The notes below the pieces were generated by a model, which saw only the letters and a list, made by a program, of their open reading frames with translations, was not told where the DNA came from and searched no databases. The translations under genes were made by a program, and so were the position numbers. A stretch of 64,000 nucleotides of DNA from Thiodiazotropha sp037384425 (GTDB lineage Bacteria; Pseudomonadota; Gammaproteobacteria; Chromatiales; Chromatiaceae). The DNA lies in NCBI GenBank assembly GCA_037384425.1, contig JARROA010000017.1:5586-69585 (forward strand), given 5' to 3'. Every line of letters starts with the position of its first letter. Position 1 is the first letter of the stretch. Positions 53,660-62,342 of this stretch are shown here, in pieces.

Positions 53660-54029
53660 GACAACGGCGTCTGGCTTTCATATAGCGTAAGGCTTCGATG
53701 CGGTTTTCCGCATCCTGCATGCGGTCGTACTCGGCATACTCGGCGACGCCGGAATAGGCCATGTAGCTCCAGGCGCCGGGAGCCCAGATGGCCCCGGCCC
53801 AGAGTGAAGCGGCGTGATAGGGGTCGTCGTAGAATCCGGGCTTGCTGCTGTAGGTCTGCGGATTGAGCCGGGCGATTTTCAGGTTCAGCTCGTCGCAGGT
53901 CAGCTTTTCATCACCGGCTTCGAACTGCGGATTGAGCGGCTGGGGGTAGAGACCGGGCCCGGCCAACGAGATCGGGACGACAAGCAGCAGGGCACTGATC
54001 AGGAGGGGGTAGGCTGAAATCTTGCGCAT
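53652..54029 (-). CDS. small secreted protein of unknown function
   Basis: A 125-residue exported protein that I do not recognise. The signal peptide (AYPLLISALLLVVPISLAGPG) starts at the ATG at 54029, which has GAGGAG upstream; the frame is open further but upstream codons lie in non-coding DNA. The mature chain has two cysteines (LTCDEL and RRRCHE at the very end) and a hydrophobic aromatic segment (DDPYHAASLWAGAIWAPGAWSYMAYSG). It is co-transcribed with the ABC exporter. Confidence 0.75.
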   Translation of the reverse strand: MRKISAYPLLISALLLVVPISLAGPGLYPQPLNPQFEAGDEKLTCDELNLKIARLNPQTYSSKPGFYDDPYHAASLWAGAIWAPGAWSYMAYSGVAEYAEYDRMQDAENRIEALRYMKARRRCHE

Positions 54030-54262
54030 GGCTGGACTCCTCGGACGCAGGCGTGTTTCAACGCGTCGCAATTGAGGGCTGGATGATCTGTGCATCATCG
54101 ATTGCATGATCCCTCCATTTTATAGCAAGAACGGCGGTCGGATCATGCATGAAAGCGCGATTCTGGAATCGTCTCGAAAGCTTCCGCTTCCGTTTCCACA
54201 GAGCTGCTCGATGCTTGGATTTTACACGCTCAATGAGTGCGGATTCCGAGAAGGCTGCGGGC

Positions 54263-56725
54263 TCAGAGGACGGACTCGGTAAAGTCGTAGATCAGGTTGT
54301 GCTCGGGTCTTTGCACGAAATTGCCCTGCACGAAGTCGGCGCCGCTGCTCCAAAGTATGGCAATGCTGCGGGGGTCTTCGACCTGCGGGGCGATCACCTT
54401 GATTTTCAACTGGTGAGCCAACGAGATCAACTCCTTCAGCCCCTTCTCCGGTTCGGAGAGCAGGCTGTAGTCGAGCTTGATATAACTGATCGGCAGATGC
54501 CTGAGGATGCGTTCGGACTCGGGGCTGAAAGCGACCTTCGTCAGCAGGCTGGTGATGCCGATTTTGTCCAGAACGTCAAAGCAGATCTTGGCCGAATTGA
54601 TATTCTTGCCCACATCATTGATGTTGAATTCGAAGGTCATATTGTTGGCGCTGAAATGCCCGCTGCGACGTTTCTCCCTCAGCCAGCTGAGGCGTTCCAT
54701 GTCTTCAAGCAGGTCAGTCGATTGAGAGACGAAGAGGTGGAGATGATTGCCTTGCTTGCGATATTCATTGACCGCATTGATGGCCTGTCGCGTTGTCCAC
54801 TTGTCGATCTGGCTGATCAGGCCCAAACGCTCTGCTGTAGGTATGAAATCTCCTGCAGTGAGCAGTTTTCCGTCCGGCTCCTGCAAACGGATCAGGGTTT
54901 GATAATGGGCCTCCGGTGAGCCCTGAAGGGCGACAACCGGCTGGAAGAAGACCTGAAACAGGTTCTGCTCGAGGGCGCGCTGTATCAGTTCGCCGAGCTC
55001 GGTGCCGGTGTCGACTGCAGCCTGCGGTTTGGGTTCCGGCTTGACCAGTTTGATGCGGTTCCCACCCTCTTCCTGCGCCTGGCGGCTGGCGATCTGGGCA
55101 TGGGCGATGATCGAACGTGAATCCTGGTTGCCGGTTGCCAACGGAAAGATGCCGATACTCAGGGTAATGCCGACCGTGGTGTTTTCGACTTCGATGATCT
55201 CCTGGGCCATCGTCTGGCAGATTTTTTCCATCAGCATCGCGATGTTGTCCAACTCGCCACGGGAGAGCAGCAGGCCGAGGCTGCTGTCACCGAAGCGGGT
55301 CAGGACATCCTGGGACTGCAGATGTTTCTTGATCGATTTGGCCGCTTCCACCAGCACCACATCCATGCCGCCGATACCCACGGTTTCAACCAGGTATTCC
55401 GGATTGTCGATCTGCAGGTAGACCACGGCGCTTGCTTCGTCGACAGCGGTATCGGCCATCAGCATGGCGTCGAGACGCTCCAGCAGATAGTTGCGGGTAT
55501 GCAGACCGGTCTCTTTTTCGCTGCGTGAGGGGGCGCCGAGGCGGTTGCTCAGCTGACGTGCACGCCGGATCCGGTTGGTGACTGTCGAAATCAGGTGTTT
55601 GGGCGCAATCGGCTTGGAAAGAAAATCCTCGCCGCCGAAACTCAGCGCCTTCAACTGCTTGTCCAGGTCCTGTTCGCCTGAGAGAAAGACGATGGGGATA
55701 TCGACGAATTCGTTCTGCTCGCGGATGACGGTGGTCAGTTCCGTGCCGCTGGCGCCTGGCATGTAGAGGTCCATCAGGATCAGGTCAGGTTTGAAATCCA
55801 TCAGGGCATTCATGACCTGCAAAGGATCGGTGACGATTCGGCATTTGAAGTCCGCCTTGCTCAGAATGGCATCGGCGAAATCGGCCTGGGCCGGGTCATC
55901 CTCGACGATGAGTACCCGATAGGCGGTATCCGACTCTGTCGAGGTCAGCTCGCGGACCCGTTTCGCCACCAGGAAGGGATCGATCGGTTTCGACCAGTAG
56001 GCGCTGGCGTCCACCCGCATGGCCGCAAGCCGTGTCTTGAGATCGTTGTTGTCTGCGATGAAAGCGACCGGTACGCCGGGCAGTGAGTTCTCCTTGTTCC
56101 ACAGTCCGCCCTGCTTGCTCTCGGGGAAGAGGGCATGCAGGAAATCGGTATGGCTGATCAGCAGGCAGTGATCGTCGGGATTGATGTCGTAGTGGTGGAT
56201 CATCTCGTCTGCGTTCTGCAACAGGCGGACGTCGAAACCGAGTGCCTGCAGATTGCGGGTGAGGCTGGCCGCCAGTGCTTCCGGGATACCCAGCAGAAAC
56301 ACGACACAATCCCCACGCTCGTGTTCCTCTGTCGTCTCTTTGATCTCCTGAGCCGCCGACAACAGCGCCTCGGCCTGTTGGTTGCAGGCCTGGATCGCGG
56401 CATCCTTGAATGCGTGCACCAGACCGTCGAGCGCCACCACATCGTCATGCTGCGGTTTGAGGCCGGTGTTGTGATACTCGCTGAGATGACCGATCAGGGA
56501 GTTTCCGCTTTGTGCGATCTGTGAGACACCGAACTTGGAACCGGACTCAGCCAGGGTCGCGATACGTTCGACCAGGACATCGAGCAGCTTGCCGTCCCAG
56601 TCACTGTGTACCAATTGGTGCCAGTTCTCGAGAATGGCCGAGACTCTGCCGGGAGCCTGTTGTAAGAACGACTGGATCAGGTCCAGTTTCTTGGATCGTT
56701 TATCGGCTGATTTGTCGCTACACAT
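54263..56725 (-). CDS. multidomain response regulator with degenerate GGDEF and EAL domains
   Basis: A cytoplasmic 820-residue signalling protein. An Hpt-like helical region (about 1-120) is followed by a degenerate receiver-like region (about 140-250), a canonical receiver (about 270-390, VLIVEDDPAQADFADAIL, phospho-Asp in LILMDLYMPG, and a KP motif LSKPIAPKH), a GGDEF fold in which the signature is RFGDSSLG instead of RxGGDEF, and an EAL fold (about 580-815) in which the EAL motif is replaced (QTLIRL) and the IAEGVE loop reads IAPQVE. Both domains look catalytically dead, so the protein probably binds c-di-GMP or partners, like FimX. It is transcribed alone. Confidence 0.85.
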   Translation of the reverse strand: MCSDKSADKRSKKLDLIQSFLQQAPGRVSAILENWHQLVHSDWDGKLLDVLVERIATLAESGSKFGVSQIAQSGNSLIGHLSEYHNTGLKPQHDDVVALDGLVHAFKDAAIQACNQQAEALLSAAQEIKETTEEHERGDCVVFLLGIPEALAASLTRNLQALGFDVRLLQNADEMIHHYDINPDDHCLLISHTDFLHALFPESKQGGLWNKENSLPGVPVAFIADNNDLKTRLAAMRVDASAYWSKPIDPFLVAKRVRELTSTESDTAYRVLIVEDDPAQADFADAILSKADFKCRIVTDPLQVMNALMDFKPDLILMDLYMPGASGTELTTVIREQNEFVDIPIVFLSGEQDLDKQLKALSFGGEDFLSKPIAPKHLISTVTNRIRRARQLSNRLGAPSRSEKETGLHTRNYLLERLDAMLMADTAVDEASAVVYLQIDNPEYLVETVGIGGMDVVLVEAAKSIKKHLQSQDVLTRFGDSSLGLLLSRGELDNIAMLMEKICQTMAQEIIEVENTTVGITLSIGIFPLATGNQDSRSIIAHAQIASRQAQEEGGNRIKLVKPEPKPQAAVDTGTELGELIQRALEQNLFQVFFQPVVALQGSPEAHYQTLIRLQEPDGKLLTAGDFIPTAERLGLISQIDKWTTRQAINAVNEYRKQGNHLHLFVSQSTDLLEDMERLSWLREKRRSGHFSANNMTFEFNINDVGKNINSAKICFDVLDKIGITSLLTKVAFSPESERILRHLPISYIKLDYSLLSEPEKGLKELISLAHQLKIKVIAPQVEDPRSIAILWSSGADFVQGNFVQRPEHNLIYDFTESVL

Positions 56726-56896
56726 CAGAATTGGAGGTCGTTTACGCTGCTGTCATGCTCTTAAGAAACGGATGAGCCGGGTCGTGGAGCCTGTGGTGCT
56801 GGAGAGGTTAGTGTTCACGTCTGCTCCGAATCATATCGTTTTGTCACCCGTACCGGAAGTGAAAACGGCCCTGATCAGGTGAAAAAATGTTTGGAA

Positions 56897-57231
56897 TCAA
56901 GCAATCCCGAATCGCGAAAGCAGCCCCGGAAACGTCGGTGTGGGGTCGCGGCTGAGTGCGATGGCGATGATATAAAGATAGCAACAGATAGCCGCCACAC
57001 CGGCGGTTTTTGCGCCTGCAGAGGAAGCTGATCGATGATCCAGGCCATACTCAGGCCGCTGATGAAGAGCAGGGTGTCGTTATAGTGGGGCAGGGTACGT
57101 ACCCAGGCGCCTCGCATCTCCAACCGGCCCTGCAACATCCACACGAAACGCAGCAGAAACAGGCTGCCGGTGATGATCACCGTGGTGACATGGAGTAGTT
57201 TGATGTAGGGGTAGAGGCTGACTGTATCCAT
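56897..57231 (-). pseudogene. sirB2 remnant with internal deletion
   Basis: The start encodes a typical SirB2-family membrane protein (YPYIKLLHVTTVIITGSLFLLRFVWMLQG, then LPHYNDTLLFISGLSMAWII) from 57231. The frame then runs into unrelated residues after DQLPLQAQ. In another frame the same DNA encodes the end of the family, AICCYLYIIAIALSRDPTPTF, ending at the TGA at 56897-56899. SirB2 proteins are about 130 residues; roughly 30 middle residues are missing and the two parts are out of frame. The gene is therefore broken. It follows trmO by 18 bases. Confidence 0.75.
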
Positions 57232-57249
57232 GACAAGGGTAGGCCCATT

Positions 57250-57966
57250 TCACTCCTGGGCGGTATCGAGCGAAACCACTAACAAGTGATCTCCATCGAT
57301 CTGCCAATGCAGATCATAGTCCAGCAGCCGCATGCCGTAGCGCCGGTCTTCCTCCTCGCCCCGGCGGTAGCCGGGCCGCGGATCCAGGGCAAGTATGCGG
57401 CGGATCAGTACCCTCAGCTGTTCGGACTCCTCCAGGGGCAGCGCTTGCAGGGTTTTCTCGGCCGCTGGTGAAAAGCTGAGGCGATAGCGCTCCTCGGGAG
57501 CCGCGGGTGCGTAGCCCGAGCGGGCGTCGGCGATGGCGTCGGCGTAGGGAAGATAGGGTTTGATGTCGAGCACCGGAGTGCCGTCGAGCAGGTCGATACC
57601 ACTAAGGTGGAGCCGGACCCGGTTGGATTTCAGCTCCATCCGCTCGAGGCGTACCACCGAGAGGCCGATCGGATTGGGTCGGAACGGGCTGCGGGAGGCA
57701 AACACCCCCACCCGCTGATTGCCGCCGAGCCGGGGAGGCCTCACTCTGGGTTTCCATTGCGACTTCAGGTTGGCGTGAAAGACGAAGGTCAGCCAGATGT
57801 GGGAGTAGTCAACGAGTTCACTAAAGGCCTCGGGCCGGCTGTAGGTCGGGGCGATCTCCAGGATGCCCCGGGCCTCGGGAATCAGCCCCGGCTGACGGGG
57901 GATGCCGAACTTCTCCTTGAAGCAGGAGCTGATATAGCCGATGGGATCGAAGGTGTAGCGGGTCAC
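57250..57966 (-). CDS. trmO: tRNA (N6-threonylcarbamoyladenosine-37-N6)-methyltransferase TrmO
   Basis: A 238-residue TrmO (TsaA/YaeB), which methylates t6A37 in tRNA-Thr. It has FDPIGYISSCFKEKFGIPRQPGL, HIWLTFVFHAN, PRLGGNQRVGVFASRSPFRPNPIGLSVVRLE and DLLDGTPVLDIKPYLPYAD, all family blocks, and a C-terminal domain of about 80 residues as in E. coli. It overlaps the SDR gene by 4 bases and is in the same operon as the nucleoside phosphorylase and GT2 upstream. Confidence 0.94.
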   Translation of the reverse strand: MTRYTFDPIGYISSCFKEKFGIPRQPGLIPEARGILEIAPTYSRPEAFSELVDYSHIWLTFVFHANLKSQWKPRVRPPRLGGNQRVGVFASRSPFRPNPIGLSVVRLERMELKSNRVRLHLSGIDLLDGTPVLDIKPYLPYADAIADARSGYAPAAPEERYRLSFSPAAEKTLQALPLEESEQLRVLIRRILALDPRPGYRRGEEEDRRYGMRLLDYDLHWQIDGDHLLVVSLDTAQE

Positions 57967-58679
57967 GACTTGAATCGGATCACTTTCTTCAGCGGATTGA
58001 GGTTGATCTCGTCGTAGACCGTTCCCGCGGGGGCCTCCAGCACAAGCTGTACCGCCTGGGCCACATCCTCCGCACGCAGGTGGTTCTCCGGCGCCTCGCC
58101 GGGGGCGAAATCGAGTTCATCGTAGAAGGCGGTAGCGACCATTCCGGGATTGATCAGACAGACGCGCACCCCGCGTCCGCTGCACTCCTCGCGCAGCGAC
58201 TGGGCCAGTCCGCGCAGCCCGAACTTGCAGGCGGAGTAGACCGCCCCCTTGCGCCCACCGCTGAGGGCGGCTTCCGATCCGATCAGGATCAGGTCGCCCC
58301 ATCCCTGTTTCTTGAAGCGTGGAACGAAGGCCCGGGCGAGATAGATGTGCTGCAGCAGATTGGTCTCAACCAGCTCCCGGATCTGGGGATAGGAGAACTC
58401 CTCCAGGCAACCGAAGCGGCCATAGCCGGCGTTGAGGACCAGGCCGTCCAGCTCGGGATGGATGCGCGCCAGTTCACCGAGCCGGTGGGGCAGATCGTCG
58501 ATCTGTGAGAGGTCGAGATTCACCTGCTCCAGGCCTTCATGCGGGCTCGGCCAGTCGGAAAAGTCACGCCCCACGGCCACCACCCGGCAGCCGCTCGCCA
58601 GCAGCTGACGGGTGATGGCGGCGCCGATACCGCGGCTGGCGCCGGTAACGAGAATTTTACGTTCAGCGAGTTTCTGCAT
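57963..58679 (-). CDS. short-chain dehydrogenase/reductase
   Basis: A 238-residue Rossmann-fold oxidoreductase. The cofactor motif VTGASRGIGAAI (TGxxxGIG), a NAG-type motif VLNAGYGRFG, and the catalytic YSACK (Y/K) with an upstream Ser (LIGSEAALSGG) are present. RDFSDW after the second strand would favour NADP. Substrate unknown. Operon partners suggest no specific pathway. Confidence 0.9.
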   Translation of the reverse strand: MQKLAERKILVTGASRGIGAAITRQLLASGCRVVAVGRDFSDWPSPHEGLEQVNLDLSQIDDLPHRLGELARIHPELDGLVLNAGYGRFGCLEEFSYPQIRELVETNLLQHIYLARAFVPRFKKQGWGDLILIGSEAALSGGRKGAVYSACKFGLRGLAQSLREECSGRGVRVCLINPGMVATAFYDELDFAPGEAPENHLRAEDVAQAVQLVLEAPAGTVYDEINLNPLKKVIRFKS

Positions 58680-59271
58680 GGGGTAACAGGCAATGGATCA
58701 TGGTTTCGAGCGTTGGCAGGGCGCCTTCGATCAACTTGGCGACCATTTTAGCGTTAATTCCTCGGCTCGGATTGGCCGGATTGTCCGAGATGATCTTGAG
58801 CACCTGCAGTCTGGAAAGAGCGCTGTCGCCAGCGAGGACGCGGGCGATGGCTGACGACTCCATGTCATAGGCGGCAACATCGGCGAAACGGGTCTCCGCT
58901 TCCACCACGCAGCGCAAGGGGCCGATGCGGGTGGCCGGCAGCCCGCTGAGCGGCTCCAGGGCCCAGGCCTCTCCGGTCGAGGTGTCGATGACGCGGTCAG
59001 CGCACACCACCTCACCCGGCTGGAGTCTGGCGTGACCGGCGATTCCAAGGTTGATCCAGTAGGTAGCGCTGTTGGCGCTCATCGACGCTATCCAGGCAAC
59101 GGCCTTGCCGGCGGCGAGCTGCCCCGGTCCGCTGAGCACCAGTGTGATCGCCCCCCTGCCATAGCGGGGATAGGCACCATCGGGTTGCAGGCGTTTCAGA
59201 CCCAGTGCGCGAATGACCGGTTTCGCTTCAGCCGGCAGGGCCACGACCAGGCAGAGGGAATGTCCTTTCAT
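58663..59271 (-). CDS. nucleoside phosphorylase-like protein (PNP/MTAN family)
   Basis: A 202-residue member of the purine nucleoside phosphorylase / methylthioadenosine nucleosidase fold. VVALPAEAKPVIRAL opens the fold, INLGIAGHARLQPGEVV is the phosphate or base-site loop, and AYDMESSAIARVL holds the conserved Met-Glu that binds ribose. The final catalytic Asp is in ISDNPANPSRG. It overlaps the SDR by 17 bases and the GT2 by 4 bases, so all are one unit. It resembles the hopanoid-cluster (HpnG-like) phosphorylases as well as MTAN; exact substrate uncertain. Confidence 0.82.
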   Translation of the reverse strand: MKGHSLCLVVALPAEAKPVIRALGLKRLQPDGAYPRYGRGAITLVLSGPGQLAAGKAVAWIASMSANSATYWINLGIAGHARLQPGEVVCADRVIDTSTGEAWALEPLSGLPATRIGPLRCVVEAETRFADVAAYDMESSAIARVLAGDSALSRLQVLKIISDNPANPSRGINAKMVAKLIEGALPTLETMIHCLLPHAETR

Positions 59272-60116
59272 AGGCGATGCAGTTGGGTCTGATAGTCGGA
59301 CTGGAGTCGGCGATAGTGTACCGCCCGTGTCTGCTGGCCGCGCTTTTCCGCCCCCTGTGCAATGATGCCCGCCTTTTCGATCAGGATTTCCAGGGTCGCA
59401 CGGCGATCGGCTCCGGATAGGGCCGGGGATGCCAGGATCTTCTCCAGGGCCTGGACCCTGAAGCGGTCCATGCCCCAGTGTCGGCGGGAGAGCTGATCGG
59501 CATGGCCGCCGTGTTTCACGATCAGCGGTCGTTCGATGAAGAGGACCTCCTCATGGGCGCACACGCGCAGCCAGAGGTCGTAATCCTCACAGGCGGGGAG
59601 TCGGCTGTCGAAGTCTCCATAGTCATCGAACAGGCTGCGGTGCAACACCACAGAGGAGGGGGAGATGACACACAGAGACAGGCAGCGCCGGAAGATGCGG
59701 CCACCCTGTTTCGCATGTTTGCGCATCGGATTGACGCGCACGCCATTGCGAATCCAGATCTCCTCGGTATGGCAGATCCGCAGGTCCGGATTCCGCGCCA
59801 GGGCCTCAGCCTGCAGGCGAAGCTTCTCGGGCAGCCAGGCATCGTCGGAATCGAGCAGGGCGATCCACTCCCCGCTGGAGTGGGCGATGCCAAGGTTACG
59901 GGCGCTGCTGACCCCCTGATTGGCCTGGTGGAGATAGCGGCACTCGGGGTAGCGATCGTGCACCAGCTGTGCCGTCTCATCGTCGGACCCGTCGTCCACC
60001 ACAATGACCTCGTGAGGCGGCAGGGTCTGAGTCCGTACCGAATCGAGTGCCCGCGGCAGGACCGAGGCCCGGTTGTGAGTGGGAATGACGACTGAAATCA
60101 GCATGGGTTCAAGCAT
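59268..60116 (-). CDS. glycosyltransferase family 2
   Basis: A 282-residue GT2 enzyme with LISVVIPTHNRASVLPRALDSV, EVIVVDDGSDDETAQLV, GVSSARNLGIAHSSGEWIALLDSDDAWLPEKL (DxD) and CEDYDLWLRV. It likely adds a sugar to a cell-surface polysaccharide or lipid. The frame is open further upstream; I use the ATG at 60116, though one at 60104 is equally possible. It is the first gene of the leftward operon GT2-phosphorylase-SDR-trmO-(sirB2). Confidence 0.85.
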   Translation of the reverse strand: MLEPMLISVVIPTHNRASVLPRALDSVRTQTLPPHEVIVVDDGSDDETAQLVHDRYPECRYLHQANQGVSSARNLGIAHSSGEWIALLDSDDAWLPEKLRLQAEALARNPDLRICHTEEIWIRNGVRVNPMRKHAKQGGRIFRRCLSLCVISPSSVVLHRSLFDDYGDFDSRLPACEDYDLWLRVCAHEEVLFIERPLIVKHGGHADQLSRRHWGMDRFRVQALEKILASPALSGADRRATLEILIEKAGIIAQGAEKRGQQTRAVHYRRLQSDYQTQLHRL

Positions 60117-60315
60117 AACCCCAATGCGATGAGTGATAAATCTATGAAGACGTTTGCATTTCATTGGCGAAATTTCGCCTATCATTGAAAGTTGCCAGTT
60201 TCAAAAAATCTTGTTTTTTGATAAGTCGGGAACGGTACGGTAAATACGAATGTGGCAAGGGACTCTGCTATGCTTCAACGGTTGTATCAGACGGGCGTCA
60301 CGCCCAGGAGTAATA

Positions 60316-61125
60316 GTGGAAGTGTCTTCGCGAAGATTCGATACAGATGCGGTCCTACAACACATCATGGAAAAGGACAAGGGGGCCTTCGAGGCCTTCT
60401 ACGAACGCTATCGGGGACGCATCTATCGCTTCATCGCCCGGCAGTACGGCACCGGTGATTTCGGCAAGGCGGCCTACTATGCCGCCTGGCGCCATCTGGT
60501 CATCACCAGCCACACCAGCAAAACACCCAAAGAGCTGAAATTCGGCTTCTTTCAGAATCTGGGCAAGCCGAGCCAGGCCACCCAGCAGTACAGCCAGACC
60601 GCCAGTCAGACAAGCTACCTGCCGCGGGATATCGAGGAGGACGGCAAGTGGCATGTGGTGTTCATCGAGCAGTTCCGCCGATTACCCGAGTCGATGAAGA
60701 AGCGTTTCCTGTTCAAACACGAGATCGGCCTCAGCACCACCGCCATCGCCCGTATCTTCGAAGACAAGCGCAAACATATCGAGAAGTCGATCGAAGAGGC
60801 GGAGAAGATGTTGCGGCTGCACATGGATGAAGCGGGCTGCCCGGCAAGCATCTCCCTGGACCGTCTCTACCGCGAAAGCCGTGTGGTCAAACCACCCGCA
60901 AGCTGGGATAGCGAAATTCTCGAGTCATTCTCCATCTGGCTGAAGCAGGCGGAAAATCCCGGCCTCGAACAGAAACGGCCCGAGCTGCGTGAAGAGGAAG
61001 CGCAAAACCAGTTTGCGGATAAATTCACGGAGCTGAAGGCCACGGTCAAGCAGTTCGCCACCCAGCTCAAGACCCGCTTCGGGGGCAAGAGCAAGAAGCC
61101 GCGCCTCTCCACCCCGCGTCGCTGA
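60316..61125 (+). CDS. sigma-70-like protein with long C-terminal extension
   Basis: A 269-residue protein with the pattern of an ECF sigma factor. Region 2 is KDKGAFEAFYERYRGRIYRFIARQYG, and a region-4-like helix-turn-helix is RLPESMKKRFLFKHEIGLSTTAIARIFEDKRKHIEKSIEEAEKMLR. The linker is unusually long and polar (SQATQQYSQTASQTSY), and about 85 residues follow region 4, ending in a basic tail (KTRFGGKSKKPRLSTPRR). The GTG at 60316 is preceded by AGGAG (60306-60310), so I choose it over the more upstream in-frame codons. No anti-sigma gene lies beside it. Function as an alternative sigma factor is probable but not proven. Confidence 0.7.
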   Translation: MEVSSRRFDTDAVLQHIMEKDKGAFEAFYERYRGRIYRFIARQYGTGDFGKAAYYAAWRHLVITSHTSKTPKELKFGFFQNLGKPSQATQQYSQTASQTSYLPRDIEEDGKWHVVFIEQFRRLPESMKKRFLFKHEIGLSTTAIARIFEDKRKHIEKSIEEAEKMLRLHMDEAGCPASISLDRLYRESRVVKPPASWDSEILESFSIWLKQAENPGLEQKRPELREEEAQNQFADKFTELKATVKQFATQLKTRFGGKSKKPRLSTPRR

Positions 61126-61233
61126 TTCCTGGGGCGCCGTTCTCAGGCTTTTCCGGCTCGGCCGGGCTCTTGGTGCTTTCTGCCGCCCGGTGGCTGGTGT
61201 AGAATCCCCGCTTTTTCGACAGCGGTAGCCATC

Positions 61234-62332
61234 ATGCAAGACATCAACCCGATCATCCACCAGATCGATGACTTGAAGGGACGCAGCGCCTCCCTCAGGG
61301 GGTATCTTTGACTACGAAGGCAAGAAGGAACGCCTGACCGAGGTTCTGCGCGAGCTGGAGGATCCCGACATCTGGAACGACCAGGAGCGCGCCCAGGCCC
61401 TGGGACGCGAACGCGCCTCTCTGGAGGCGGTGGTGCTGACCCTCGAATCCCTCGCCGGCGGCCTGGATGACGCTGCCGATCTGCTCGAGATGGCGGTCGA
61501 GGAGGCCGACGAGTCCGCCGTGAGCGCCATCGAGAGCGATGTCCAGGGCTACGAAAAGCAGGTCTCCGAGCTGGAGTTCCGGCGCATGTTCTCCGGCGAG
61601 ACCGACCACTGCAACGCCTTCCTCGACGTCCAGGCCGGCTCCGGCGGCACCGAGGCCCAGGACTGGGCGGAGATGCTGCTGCGCATGTACCTGCGCTGGG
61701 GCGAGCAGCGTGGCTTCAAGACCGAGCTGATCGAGGTCTCCGCCGGCGAGGTGGCCGGCATCAAGAGCGCCACCGTGCGCTACGAGGGCGAGTATGCCTT
61801 CGGCTGGCTGCGCACCGAGACCGGCGTCCACCGACTGGTGCGCAAATCCCCCTTCGACTCGGGCAACCGCCGCCACACCTCCTTCGCCGCGGTCTTCGTC
61901 TCGCCGGAGATCGACGACTCCATCGAGGTGGAGATCAACCCGGCCGATCTGCGTATCGACGTCTACCGCGCCAGCGGCGCCGGCGGTCAGCACGTCAACC
62001 GGACAGAGTCGGCGGTGCGTATCACCCATAACCCGACCGGCATCGTGGTGCAGTGCCAGAACGACCGCTCCCAGCACAAGAACAAGGCCACCGCCATGAA
62101 GCAGCTGAAGGCCAAGCTCTACGAGCTGGAGATCCAGAAGCGCAGCGCCTCCCAGCAGGCGGTGGAGGAGAGCAAGTCGGACATCGGCTGGGGCAGCCAG
62201 ATCCGCTCCTACGTGCTCGATCAGTCGCGCATCAAGGACCTGCGCACCGGGGTCGAGACCGGCAACACCCAGGCGGTGCTCGACGGCGGCCTCGACATGT
62301 TCATCGAAGCGAGTCTGAAGAGCGGGCTTTGA
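61234..62332 (+). CDS. prfB: peptide chain release factor 2 (programmed +1 frameshift)
   Basis: RF2 recognises UAA and UGA stops. The first 25 codons (from ATG 61234) end at an in-frame TGA at 61309-61311 in the context AGGGGGTATCTTTGAC. The AGGGGG acts as an internal Shine-Dalgarno and CTT slips to TTT, so translation continues +1 from GAC at 61310. The full product is 365 residues, the usual RF2 length. The stop-recognition SPF motif lies in KSPFDSGNRRHTSFA and the catalytic GGQ in SGAGGQHVNRTESAVRITH. lysS is downstream, but separated by a long repeat-rich gap. Confidence 0.97.
61286..61314 (+). promoter_or_regulatory. RF2 programmed frameshift site
   Basis: The window AGGGGGTATCTTTGAC (61297-61312) contains an internal Shine-Dalgarno-like AGGGGG three bases before CTT, and the in-frame UGA stop immediately after. 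Low RF2 slows termination and favours the +1 slip, so RF2 regulates itself. Confidence 0.93.
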
Positions 62333-62342
62333 GCGGATTAAT

